Shown piece by piece: positions 7,153 through 14,706 of a DNA stretch of 21,123 bases (its first letter is position 1; the number at the start of each line of letters is the position of its first letter). Origin of the DNA: Bacteroidales bacterium (GTDB taxonomy: Bacteria; Bacteroidota; Bacteroidia; Bacteroidales; UBA932); the NCBI GenBank assembly GCA_016293535.1, contig JAEDEB010000040.1, positions 1 to 21,123 of the forward strand. Direction: 5' to 3'. The notes below the pieces were generated by a model. That model made no database searches, was not told the DNA's origin, and was given only the letters and a program-made list of their open reading frames with translations. A program made the translations under genes and the position numbers.

Positions 7153-7816
7153 TCTTCCTTGAATAGACGATTCCGTCAACCATTCCGTAATCCTTAGCCT
7201 CCTGAGCTGTCATCCAGAAATCCCTGTCAGCGTCTGCAGCAATCTTCTCTATGCTCTGTCCGGAGTGCTGGGAGATTATCCTGTAGAGTTCCTGCTTGGT
7301 CTTGAGTATTTCCCTTGCAGCTATCTCAATATCAGAGGCCTGGCCGCTTGCTCCTCCAAGAGGCTGATGGATGAGAACCCTGGAATGCGGAAGGGCGGAG
7401 CGTTTTCCTGCTGCGCCGGCACAAAGAAGCACCGAGCCCATCGAAGCCGCCATTCCCATGCAGATGGTATTCACGTCCGGTTCCACAAGCTGCATCGTGT
7501 CATATATCGCCAGACCGGAAGAGACCTGACCGCCGGGAGTATTGATATAGAGACTTATGTCCTGCTTGGGATCGTTGGCTGCAAGGAACAGGAGCTGCGC
7601 CGTAATGATGTTCGCCACATCGTCATCGATTGGCACACCAAGGAACACCACTCTGTCGAGCATAAGGCGGCTGAACACGTCCATAGTGGCCACGTTCATA
7701 CGTCTCTCCTCGATAACCGTAGGATTTATGTATGCGTTTACGGCACTGCGGTAATCGTGGAGAGTCAGAGAACTGACTCCCGACGATGCCGCAAATCTGT
7801 CGAAATCTTCCTTCAT
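7145..7816 (-). CDS. clpP: ATP-dependent Clp protease proteolytic subunit ClpP
   Basis: A 223-residue serine peptidase subunit that assembles into a barrel and degrades proteins unfolded by ClpX. The triad is intact: Ser125 in GMAASMGS, His150 in VLIHQPLGG, Asp199 in DADRDFWM; the spacings equal those in E. coli ClpP. The first 30 residues form an extension before the conserved NPTVIEERR segment, which is usual for Bacteroidetes ClpP. The ATG at 7816 is 26 bases after the trigger factor stop, and the 3' end overlaps clpX by 8 bases, so the three genes form one operon. No separate promoter is evident in the 26-base gap. The organism appears to rely on this single Clp peptidase here, with no second clpP nearby. 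Confidence 0.97.
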   Translation of the reverse strand: MKEDFDRFAASSGVSSLTLHDYRSAVNAYINPTVIEERRMNVATMDVFSRLMLDRVVFLGVPIDDDVANIITAQLLFLAANDPKQDISLYINTPGGQVSSGLAIYDTMQLVEPDVNTICMGMAASMGSVLLCAGAAGKRSALPHSRVLIHQPLGGASGQASDIEIAAREILKTKQELYRIISQHSGQSIEKIAADADRDFWMTAQEAKDYGMVDGIVYSRKNG

Positions 7817-7842
7817 CGAAGCGGAATGTTACTGAAATCAAA

Positions 7843-9159
7843 CTATGCGAGTTCGCGGAACTTTGCCACTGAAATTTTCTTCTTCTTGAGGGTAACAGCC
7901 TCACGTACAGCAGCAAGAACCTTCATGTTCTCAACATTCTCCACTATGCGGCGAGACTCCTTCTCCTGTCCGAGTATGTTCTTCGCGAACATCTCGAGCT
8001 GTTCCTCAGGAAGGTTGTTCATTCCGTACATCGCGAGCTGATATGCTGCCTGAGACTTTGCTGCCGCCATAATGTCCGCCTCTTCTACCTTGACTCCGAG
8101 TTTTGCGGAGAGGTAGTCACGCACGAGCTGCCAGCGGTAGTCCTCGATGAACATAGGCCATTCCTTCTCTATTTCCTCCTTGGTGAACTTGCCTTCGTTT
8201 GCAACGAATATCCACCTCTTGAGGAAATCCTCCGCTACCTTGACCCCAGCCTTCTCCACAAGATACCTCCTTGCATCAGTCTGGAAACGGTAGTCGGCCT
8301 CGTTCGTATATTCAGCCTTGAGTCTTTCCTCAATCTTTGCGTCGAATTCTTCCTCGCTCTTCACCACGCCTTCTCCGAAGACCTTGTCGTAAGTCTCCTG
8401 GGTGAGCGGTGCATCAACGAAAGTCTTGACATTCACGACCTTCATCGAAAATTCAGGATTGAGTTCCGCAAGTTCTTCCTTCTTGAGCTTAAGCATCGAA
8501 GCACGGTCTGATTCATTGGTGAAAGCCTCGTTCACATTCACATTGAGAACGTCACCGGCCTTGACGCCCACGAATGCCGGACGTACGTCCTCGGCTACTG
8601 AGCGAAGAGCCACATAAGCTCCCTCCACCTTCATTCCTTCCTGCTCGAAGTCGACGATGATGAAGTCGTCAGCCTTGGCCTGCTCACCTTCCTCGAGAGA
8701 ACCGTACTGCCTGAGTATGTTGGACTTCATCTCAGCCTTTGCTTCAGCTGTGGCCGTGATGGTATAGTACACGATTTCATCGTCCTTTCCGAGTTCGAAA
8801 CCAAGCTCAGGATTGCTTGCTATGTCGAACTTGAACTCGAAAGAATTGCCGTCCTTCCATTCTACCGAAGGCTGGTCCTCGCTCGGAAGCGGCTCACCCA
8901 CAACTTTGATCCCGTTGTCCTCGATATACTTGCCGAGCGTAGCCGAAATGACATCGTTGACGGAATCAACAAGGGCATTCTGACCGTACATCTTCTCTAT
9001 GAGTGAAGCAGGGACCATTCCTTTGCGGAATCCCTTGATTTCAGCCTTGCGGCGGAAGTCTGAGAGTTTCTTCTTCTTCGCGTCTGCATAATCCGAATGC
9101 TCGATCTGCAGTGTAAGTTCGAGATTGAGATCGTCAATCCTGTTTTCTTTGATGTTCAT
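7843..9159 (-). CDS. tig: Trigger factor, ribosome-associated chaperone
   Basis: A 438-residue chaperone that binds nascent chains at the ribosome exit tunnel. The N-terminal ribosome-binding domain carries the signature GFRKGMVP at 43-50, the same position as the GFRxGxxP loop of E. coli trigger factor. The middle region (about 150-245) corresponds to the peptidyl-prolyl isomerase domain but is poorly conserved (for instance ADDFIIVDFEQEG), as is common in Bacteroidetes, so isomerase activity is doubtful. The C-terminal helical part (about 250-430) forms the substrate cradle. The protein ends with a basic and hydrophobic tail (KKKKISVAKFREL). It is the first gene of tig-clpP-clpX, an order also seen in Proteobacteria. 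A near-perfect Bacteroidetes promoter lies 51-81 bases upstream, and a 7-bp inverted repeat brackets its -7 box. Confidence 0.96.
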   Translation of the reverse strand: MNIKENRIDDLNLELTLQIEHSDYADAKKKKLSDFRRKAEIKGFRKGMVPASLIEKMYGQNALVDSVNDVISATLGKYIEDNGIKVVGEPLPSEDQPSVEWKDGNSFEFKFDIASNPELGFELGKDDEIVYYTITATAEAKAEMKSNILRQYGSLEEGEQAKADDFIIVDFEQEGMKVEGAYVALRSVAEDVRPAFVGVKAGDVLNVNVNEAFTNESDRASMLKLKKEELAELNPEFSMKVVNVKTFVDAPLTQETYDKVFGEGVVKSEEEFDAKIEERLKAEYTNEADYRFQTDARRYLVEKAGVKVAEDFLKRWIFVANEGKFTKEEIEKEWPMFIEDYRWQLVRDYLSAKLGVKVEEADIMAAAKSQAAYQLAMYGMNNLPEEQLEMFAKNILGQEKESRRIVENVENMKVLAAVREAVTLKKKKISVAKFRELA

Positions 9160-9195
9160 ATCTTTAGTTCAATTATATTATTTCAATCTGCTATA

Positions 9196-9230
9196 AGCGG
9201 AAAGGGGTGCAAAATTACCACTATTCCGCT
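9196..9230. promoter_or_regulatory. Operator-like inverted repeat around the tig -7 box
   Basis: AGCGGAA (9196-9202) and TTCCGCT (9224-9230) are perfect 7-base arms separated by 21 bases. The -7 box of the tig promoter (9210-9217) lies in the middle. One arm would fall in the promoter spacer and the other just after the transcription start. This is a good place for a repressor or for a 5' RNA structure. The binder is unknown. Confidence 0.4.
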
Positions 9231-9240
9231 ACATTTCAAA
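9210..9240 (-). promoter_or_regulatory. Promoter of tig-clpP-clpX
   Basis: On the minus strand TTTG (9240-9237), exactly 19 bases, then TAATTTTG (9217-9210): a full match to the Bacteroidetes -33/-7 consensus. The -33 element overlaps the stop codon of the upstream pgpH-like gene (stop at 9236-9238), so the operon has its own start despite the close spacing. The untranslated leader would be about 45 bases. Confidence 0.72.
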
Positions 9241-11305
9241 ATCGCTTGCGACGTATCTTCCCCGATGCCTTCTCTCGGCCTTTCTCCTGAGCCTGCGACG
9301 GATAGGCCACCCTCGGATGGTTGACCTGAAGGACATACTGGCAGATTACCGAACGCACTGTATTGAGTTCCTTCATCGTGATATTGGACTCGGACAGCTG
9401 TCCTTCGGCTATCTTTCCGTCAATTATCTTATTGACCAGTTCCGTCAGCTTCTCCGGCTCTCTGTCCTGGAGGGACCTTGCAGCAGCCTCACAGGAATCA
9501 CAGAGCATAAGTATCACCTGTTCCTTGGTGGAAGGCTTCACGCCATCATATACAAAGGCCGCCGCCTCAGGAGAATCAGGGCTGCCTCCGTTCTGCAGGA
9601 ACTTGCCGTAGAAATATCCGGCTCTCGTCGTCCCGTGATGAGTCACGATGAAGTCCCTGATTATCTGCGGAAGATGGTTCTTGCGGGCAATCACATCCCC
9701 GTCCTTTACGTGGCGTATGATATCCCTGGCGCTCTCTGCCGGGGTAAGTTTCTCGTGGTAGCTTCTGCGTCCGTCAGTGTTTTCGACGAAGCAGTTTGGA
9801 TTCGCCATCTTTCCTATGTCGTGGTACATGGCGGCCGCCCTCACCAGGGCAACGTTAGCGCCTATGGAGGAAGCGGCAGCATCGCACATGTTCATTACCT
9901 GAAGGGAATGCTGGAAGGTTCCCGGAGCCTTGACAGAGAGTTCGGTCAGAAGCCTGTTGCTGTTGGTGTCGCACAGTTCCTGAAGCCGTCCGGTTGAAAC
10001 CAGCCTGAATATCCTTTCGAAAAGATAGATCAGCGGATAGCCGGCAACGCAGAAGAGCGAGCCGAGGAACAGGTGGAGCAGAGTCCTGTAATCTCTCATC
10101 TCCGAGCCGTTTACAAGATGGAGCAGAGCCCATGCAAACACGAGGGCGACAAAGCTGAAGAAGGCGTTGACGAACTGGAGCCATCCTCTGTTGAAATGGG
10201 AGAAGGTATATATCGTGAGCACTCCGGCGGCAAGGAACATGATGAAGAGTTCGACACCGTTGTGCGAAATTATCAGCAGAGGAAGAAGATTGACCGTATA
10301 AACCGGCAGGACCACCCTCGTGCGGAAGAATGCCAGCATATACAGGGCCGAGAGGGAAAACGGAACCATATAGATGTTTTCCGGCGCATAACGGTCCATC
10401 AAAAGGGCCGCACCCGAAGTGAGGAGGAAGAGCATCAGCAGATACAGGTAGCGGTTAGGCTCCCCAAGTATCATCGGGTTGGTATAGAGTATTGCAAAGA
10501 AAAGGAGCGAACCGAGCAGCAATGCCAGGAGCACGTTGCCCAGCCACAGCAGTGCCGAAGGGCCTTCATACCCGAGATTCCTTTCATATTCCACCTTGTA
10601 GGAGTCAAGAATCTGAGCAATTTCCGCAGTCACGATTTCACCCTTCGAAACGAGTATGGTGCCGGCAGTCACGACTCCATCGGTAGTTGACATATAGTCG
10701 GCCGAACTGTAATGGAGCATATCGGTCGTCTTGCTGTCCAGATTGAGGTCCGGGATAATGACATCGTACAGGCCTGCAGCGATACATACGGAATCCGCAT
10801 TTGTTCCGGGGCATTCTTCCTCAAGAGTGCCCATCAGTTCGCGTTTTGCTTCATCGACACTGTAAACCTCCATGATGGGACATTTTACAGCGCGGCCGGC
10901 CCTCTGTACAAAGATAAGGTCGGAGCCCGTCTGCCTGCGGTCCGCTATGACGCCCTTCGAATAGATGCCATCTACCTTTGCCATAAGGGCAGCCCTGGCC
11001 GAAGAGCAGGCTCCAAGGGCCGCGGAAGCCACGGCATTCCTCGCCTCCTGACCTACTGACGGCGATTTCCTGAAATACGGAATAGTCTCCGAGCCCAGAG
11101 CCTCCCTCTCCTGCATCATCTGTTCAGAAGTTTTCAGGACGGGAAACTCAAACTGTGCAACCAGAGTCTCATACATCCACGGAGAACCCTTCTTGTAATC
11201 ATAATTGAACTTGCCCGAATGGGGCAGAAGGAACACCAGGACCAGTGCCGCAGCGGCAAATGCGAGATAAACCCTGTATGATTTCGGAAACTTGATTTCA
11301 GTCAT
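9236..11305 (-). CDS. pgpH: 7TM-HD (HDIG) family cyclic-di-AMP phosphodiesterase, PgpH-like
   Basis: A 689-residue membrane enzyme of the PgpH family, which hydrolyses c-di-AMP to pApA. A first membrane helix (about 11-28) is followed by an external 7TMR-HDED-type domain (about 35-245), then a cluster of membrane helices (about 250-430), and a cytoplasmic HD domain (about 445-640). All metal-ligand positions are present: His466, His495-Asp496 in YHDIGK, His532, His556-His557, Asp603. Spacing from His466 to His557 agrees with what I recall for Listeria PgpH (514 to 605). The last 20 residues are strongly basic. It lies 51 bases downstream of the Spt-like gene with only a hairpin between them and no promoter-like box, so it is probably read from the spt promoter. 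The gene symbol is by family; no c-di-AMP cyclase gene lies in the window to confirm the pathway. Confidence 0.88.
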   Translation of the reverse strand: MTEIKFPKSYRVYLAFAAAALVLVFLLPHSGKFNYDYKKGSPWMYETLVAQFEFPVLKTSEQMMQEREALGSETIPYFRKSPSVGQEARNAVASAALGACSSARAALMAKVDGIYSKGVIADRRQTGSDLIFVQRAGRAVKCPIMEVYSVDEAKRELMGTLEEECPGTNADSVCIAAGLYDVIIPDLNLDSKTTDMLHYSSADYMSTTDGVVTAGTILVSKGEIVTAEIAQILDSYKVEYERNLGYEGPSALLWLGNVLLALLLGSLLFFAILYTNPMILGEPNRYLYLLMLFLLTSGAALLMDRYAPENIYMVPFSLSALYMLAFFRTRVVLPVYTVNLLPLLIISHNGVELFIMFLAAGVLTIYTFSHFNRGWLQFVNAFFSFVALVFAWALLHLVNGSEMRDYRTLLHLFLGSLFCVAGYPLIYLFERIFRLVSTGRLQELCDTNSNRLLTELSVKAPGTFQHSLQVMNMCDAAASSIGANVALVRAAAMYHDIGKMANPNCFVENTDGRRSYHEKLTPAESARDIIRHVKDGDVIARKNHLPQIIRDFIVTHHGTTRAGYFYGKFLQNGGSPDSPEAAAFVYDGVKPSTKEQVILMLCDSCEAAARSLQDREPEKLTELVNKIIDGKIAEGQLSESNITMKELNTVRSVICQYVLQVNHPRVAYPSQAQEKGREKASGKIRRKRF

Positions 11306-11319
11306 AGCGGAATCGTAAT

Positions 11320-11347
11320 GGAGCCAACCCGTATCAGGGCTGGCTCC
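11320..11347 (-). other. Strong stem-loop between the spt-like and pgpH-like genes
   Basis: GGAGCCA and TGGCTCC form outer arms, and the inner GCCC/GGGT adds four more pairs including one G-U, giving an 11-bp stem with the hexaloop TGATAC on the minus strand. It starts 10 bases after the spt-like stop and ends 15 bases before the pgpH ATG. No T-run follows. It may be a partial terminator, an RNA-processing site or an mRNA stabiliser. Confidence 0.6.
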
Positions 11348-11356
11348 AGAAAAACT

Positions 11357-12619
11357 TTATTCAACTGTCATTGCAGCGAAATCGTCTCCGTCGTACTCGC
11401 CCGCATCAAGCTTCGCCTTGATTTCCTTGAAAGCGTTGAGCGTGTACTCCACATCCTCCATCGTATGCGAGGCTGTGCTGACGATTCTGAATATCACCAT
11501 TCCCTTAGGAATTACCGGATAGACGACCACGGAGCAGAAAATCCTGTAGTTCTCACGAAGGTCCTTTGCCATCTTGCTGGCCTGGTTGACTCCGCCCGGA
11601 ATATGCACTGGAGTGACGCAGGCCTCAGCCTCGCCTATATCGAGTCCCATCTCCTTGAATCCGTTCTGGATTGCGTGGGTAATCTTCCAGCACTTGGCAC
11701 GGAGCTCGTCACCCTCAGGAGAATCGATAATCTCCATACGCTTGATGTTTCCTATAACCAGAGGCATAGGAAGCGACTTCGCATACATCTGGGAACGCAG
11801 GTTTGCGCGGAGATAGTTGATGATCTTGTGAGGACCGGCAACGAAACCTCCTATGGATGCCATCGACTTTGCGAATGCACCGATGTAGAGGTCGATCTTG
11901 TCCATAACTCCGAAATGCTCAGAAGTTCCGCGGCCATGCTCTCCGAGAAGACCGAAACCATGGGCATCGTCGATCATTATTCTGAAACTGTACTTATCCT
12001 TGAGGGCTGCGATTTCGTCGAGCTTTCCAAGAGCTCCTGTCATTCCATAAACACCCTCGGTGATGAGAAGCACTCCGCCGCCGTTTGCGTCAGCCTCAGC
12101 GCAGGCCCTTGCAAGGACCTTCTCGCAGTCTGCAATATTGTTGTGACGGTATTTGTACTTACTTCCCATATGAAGACGGATTCCGTCCATGAGGCAGGCA
12201 TGGCACTCTGCATCGTAAACGATGACGTCGTGACGTGTCGTGATGGCATCAATGGTGGAAAAGATTCCCTGATATCCGAAATTGAAAAGGAAGGCATCCT
12301 CCTTCTGCTCGAAATCGGCAAACATCTTCTCGAGCTTCTCGTGATACCTTGTATGACCAGACATCATCCTGGCTCCCATAGGGTATGCAAGGCCCCAGTC
12401 TGCGGCACCCTGGGCATCAGCCTTCCTGACCTCAGGATGGTTTGCGAGTCCGAGGTAGTTGTTGAGGCTCCAGTTGAGAACCTCCTTGCCGTTGAAGATC
12501 ATATGAGGACCAAGTTCGCCCTCGAGTCTCGGATACATATAGTAACCGAATGCCTGGTCGAAATACTGACCGATAGGACCGCCTGAGTCTCTTTCTATTC
12601 TGTCAAAAATATCCAACAT
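11357..12619 (-). CDS. Alpha-oxoamine synthase, serine palmitoyltransferase / cysteate acyltransferase-like
   Basis: A 420-residue PLP enzyme of the alpha-oxoamine synthase group, which condenses an amino acid with an acyl-CoA or acyl-ACP and releases CO2. Key residues are visible: His140 in YDAECHA (stacks on PLP), Asp217 and His220 in IDDAHGFG, and the PLP lysine Lys251 in GAFAKSMASIGGF. The 31-residue gap between His220 and Lys251 equals that in Sphingomonas serine palmitoyltransferase. The N-terminal NWSLNNYLGLANHPEV and GARMMSG motifs are typical of the Bacteroidetes subfamily. Substrate options are serine (sphingolipid base), cysteate (sulfonolipid base, capnine-type), or glycine with acetyl-CoA (2-amino-3-ketobutyrate ligase). 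The absence of a threonine dehydrogenase neighbour argues mildly against the last. It lies between gyrB and the pgpH-like gene. Family call is firm, substrate is not. Confidence 0.85.
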   Translation of the reverse strand: MLDIFDRIERDSGGPIGQYFDQAFGYYMYPRLEGELGPHMIFNGKEVLNWSLNNYLGLANHPEVRKADAQGAADWGLAYPMGARMMSGHTRYHEKLEKMFADFEQKEDAFLFNFGYQGIFSTIDAITTRHDVIVYDAECHACLMDGIRLHMGSKYKYRHNNIADCEKVLARACAEADANGGGVLLITEGVYGMTGALGKLDEIAALKDKYSFRIMIDDAHGFGLLGEHGRGTSEHFGVMDKIDLYIGAFAKSMASIGGFVAGPHKIINYLRANLRSQMYAKSLPMPLVIGNIKRMEIIDSPEGDELRAKCWKITHAIQNGFKEMGLDIGEAEACVTPVHIPGGVNQASKMAKDLRENYRIFCSVVVYPVIPKGMVIFRIVSTASHTMEDVEYTLNAFKEIKAKLDAGEYDGDDFAAMTVE

Positions 12620-12652
12620 ATATGTAACTGTTTAGGAATTAGCTTGTTTACG

Positions 12653-12685
12653 CAAATCTGGGGATTATGCGTCTATGTTCGCAAA
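12653..12685 (-). promoter_or_regulatory. Weak promoter candidate for the spt-like gene
   Basis: On the minus strand TTTG (12685-12682), 21 bases, then CAGATTTG (12660-12653), which misses the first T of TAnnTTTG. The -33 part lies inside the end of gyrB. Spacing and box are both imperfect, and the gene could instead be read from gyrB. Confidence 0.25.
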
Positions 12686-14650
12686 ATGAGCATTCTTTTC
12701 GATGAACTCGCGGCGAGGCGGAACATCGTCTCCCATCAGCATAGAGAATGTTCTCTCAGCCTCGGCGGCGTTCTCTATGGTCACCTGGCGAAGAAGACGG
12801 GTTTCAGGGTTCATGGTAGTATCCCACAACTGCTCGTCAGACATCTCACCGAGACCTTTGTAGCGCTGGATGGTAACTCCCTTTTCAGAGCCTCCGCCCA
12901 CCTCGAGCACTGCAGCCCTGCGTTCCTCCTCCGTCCAGCAGTAAATCTGGTTCTTTCCTTTCTTGACACGGAAGAGAGGAGGTGTTGCGAGATACACGTG
13001 TCCGCCACGGATGAGGTCAATCATATATCTGAAGAAGAAAGTGAGGATGAGGGTGTCGATGTGTGAACCGTCGACATCGGCATCGGTCATTATCACAACC
13101 TTGTGGTAACGGAGTTTCGAGAGGTTGAGTGCCTTCGGATCCTCTGCAGTGCCCACGGTAACTCCGAGGGCAGTATAGATATTCTTGATTTCCTCGCTGT
13201 CGAACACCCTGTGCTCGGGAGCCTTCTCTACATTGAGTATCTTGCCTCGCAGAGGAAGTATGGCCTGGATGCGGCTGTCACGACCGTTTACGGCAGTACC
13301 GCCTGCGGAGTCTCCCTCGACAAGGAATATCTCGCACTTCTCCGGATCCCTGTCAGAGCAGTCTGAAAGTTTGCCCGGAAGACCGCCTCCGGTCATAACG
13401 GTCTTTCTCTGGACCATTTCGCGGGCCTTGCGTGCAGCCTGGCGGGCTGTAGCCGCGAGAACGACCTTCTCTATGATGGTCTTCGCCTCGGAAGGATTCT
13501 CCTCAAGGTAAGTCTCGAGAGCTGCGCTTATCGCCTGGGACACGGCTCCGCGAACCTCGCCGTTTCCAAGCTTGGTCTTGGTCTGGCCCTCGAACTGCGG
13601 TTCTGCCACCTTGACTGAAATCACCGCCGTAAGTCCCTCCCTGTAGTCCTCAGGAGAGAGCTCGCATTTGAGCTTCGAGAGAAGATTGTTCTTCTCAGCA
13701 TAAGTCTTGAGAGTGGAGGAGAGGCCCCTCTTGAAACCGTCGAGATGGGTACCGCCCTCTATCGTGTTGATGTTGTTTACGTAGGAATAAATCTTCTCCG
13801 AGAATCCGGTATTATACTGGAGAGCTATCTCAATAGGGATTATCTTATTGGTTTCAAGGCAGATAGGCTTCTGTATGAGTTTCTCTGCCCCGGCATCAAG
13901 ATAATCTATGAACTCCTCGAGTCCCTTTTCTGAATAGAAGACGTCAGATCTGTATTCCTTGTGCGCGACTCCGTGCTCATCGACGGAGGATACCTCGTTC
14001 CTGAGGTCCGTGAAGGTAATCCTTATGCCCTTGTTCAGGTATGCGAGCTCACGCAGGCGTGCTGCAAGAGTCTCATACTTGTACACGTGATGCTCGACAA
14101 AGATTTCCGGATCAGGATGGAAGGTAACCTGGGTACCTGTATCCTCAGCCTCTCCGACCACCTCTACGGCTGAAGTCGGCTTGCCCTTGGAATAGGTCTG
14201 CACGAAAATCTTTCCCTCCCTGTGGATTTCAGCCCTGAGATAATCCGAGAGGGCATTCACACAGGAAACTCCGACTCCATGGAGACCTCCCGAGACCTTG
14301 TAGCTGTCCTTGCTGAACTTTCCACCGGCATGAAGCACGGTGAGCACGACCTCGAGGGCGCTTCTGTGCTCCTTCTCGTGCATTCCGGTAGGAATACCAC
14401 GTCCGTTATCCTTGACTGTTATGGAATTGTCCGGATTTATAAATACTTCAATATGGTTGCAATAACCGGCAAGAGCCTCGTCGATACTGTTGTCAACCAC
14501 CTCATAAACAAGGTGATGGAGTCCCCTTTCCCCGATGTCGCCGATATACATCGACGGTCTCTTCCTTACGGCTTCCAGGCCTTCGAGAACCTGGATGCTG
14601 TTCGCTGAATACTGATTCTCCACAGAATTCAGTGCTCCGTTTTCACTCAT
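12665..14650 (-). CDS. gyrB: DNA gyrase subunit B
   Basis: A 661-residue type II topoisomerase subunit that supplies ATP-driven supercoiling with GyrA. The GHKL ATPase has catalytic Glu50, Asn54 in DNSIDEA, Asp81 in DNGRGIP, and the lid GGLHGVG (121-127). The Toprim domain has EGDSAGG beginning at Glu445, PLRGKILNVEKA, and the metal ligands Asp523, Asp525 and Asp527 in TDADVDGS, with QRYKGLGEM near the C-terminus. The length and absence of the long insert of E. coli GyrB are normal for Bacteroidetes. ParE is the alternative; the overall motif set and GyrB-type tail favour GyrB. It starts 44 bases after the barrel-protein stop and has its own promoter. The downstream spt-like gene follows after 45 bases. 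Confidence 0.95.
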   Translation of the reverse strand: MSENGALNSVENQYSANSIQVLEGLEAVRKRPSMYIGDIGERGLHHLVYEVVDNSIDEALAGYCNHIEVFINPDNSITVKDNGRGIPTGMHEKEHRSALEVVLTVLHAGGKFSKDSYKVSGGLHGVGVSCVNALSDYLRAEIHREGKIFVQTYSKGKPTSAVEVVGEAEDTGTQVTFHPDPEIFVEHHVYKYETLAARLRELAYLNKGIRITFTDLRNEVSSVDEHGVAHKEYRSDVFYSEKGLEEFIDYLDAGAEKLIQKPICLETNKIIPIEIALQYNTGFSEKIYSYVNNINTIEGGTHLDGFKRGLSSTLKTYAEKNNLLSKLKCELSPEDYREGLTAVISVKVAEPQFEGQTKTKLGNGEVRGAVSQAISAALETYLEENPSEAKTIIEKVVLAATARQAARKAREMVQRKTVMTGGGLPGKLSDCSDRDPEKCEIFLVEGDSAGGTAVNGRDSRIQAILPLRGKILNVEKAPEHRVFDSEEIKNIYTALGVTVGTAEDPKALNLSKLRYHKVVIMTDADVDGSHIDTLILTFFFRYMIDLIRGGHVYLATPPLFRVKKGKNQIYCWTEEERRAAVLEVGGGSEKGVTIQRYKGLGEMSDEQLWDTTMNPETRLLRQVTIENAAEAERTFSMLMGDDVPPRREFIEKNAHFANIDA

Positions 14651-14676
14651 ATAAACAGATTACTTAATAAAACGGA

Positions 14677-14706
14677 CAAATATACGAAAAATTCTCACAA
14701 ATTCAA
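14677..14706 (-). promoter_or_regulatory. Promoter of gyrB
   Basis: On the minus strand TTG (14706-14704), 19 bases, then TATATTTG (14684-14677), matching the Bacteroidetes consensus. The -33 part lies within the last codons of the upstream barrel-protein gene. The leader would be roughly 20 bases. Confidence 0.62.

Noticed and set aside
7153..7179. Extended clpX start at 7179
   Set aside because: It begins with TTG inside clpP and adds 9 residues before the usual MAKK start that precedes the zinc motif.
11318..12586. A 422-codon open frame on the + strand opposite the spt-like gene
   Set aside because: No recognisable domain, and the minus-strand frame has all catalytic motifs of an alpha-oxoamine synthase.
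12665..14650. Topoisomerase IV subunit ParE instead of GyrB
   Set aside because: Overall motif set, length and C-terminal end fit Bacteroidetes GyrB better, though a tree would be the formal test.
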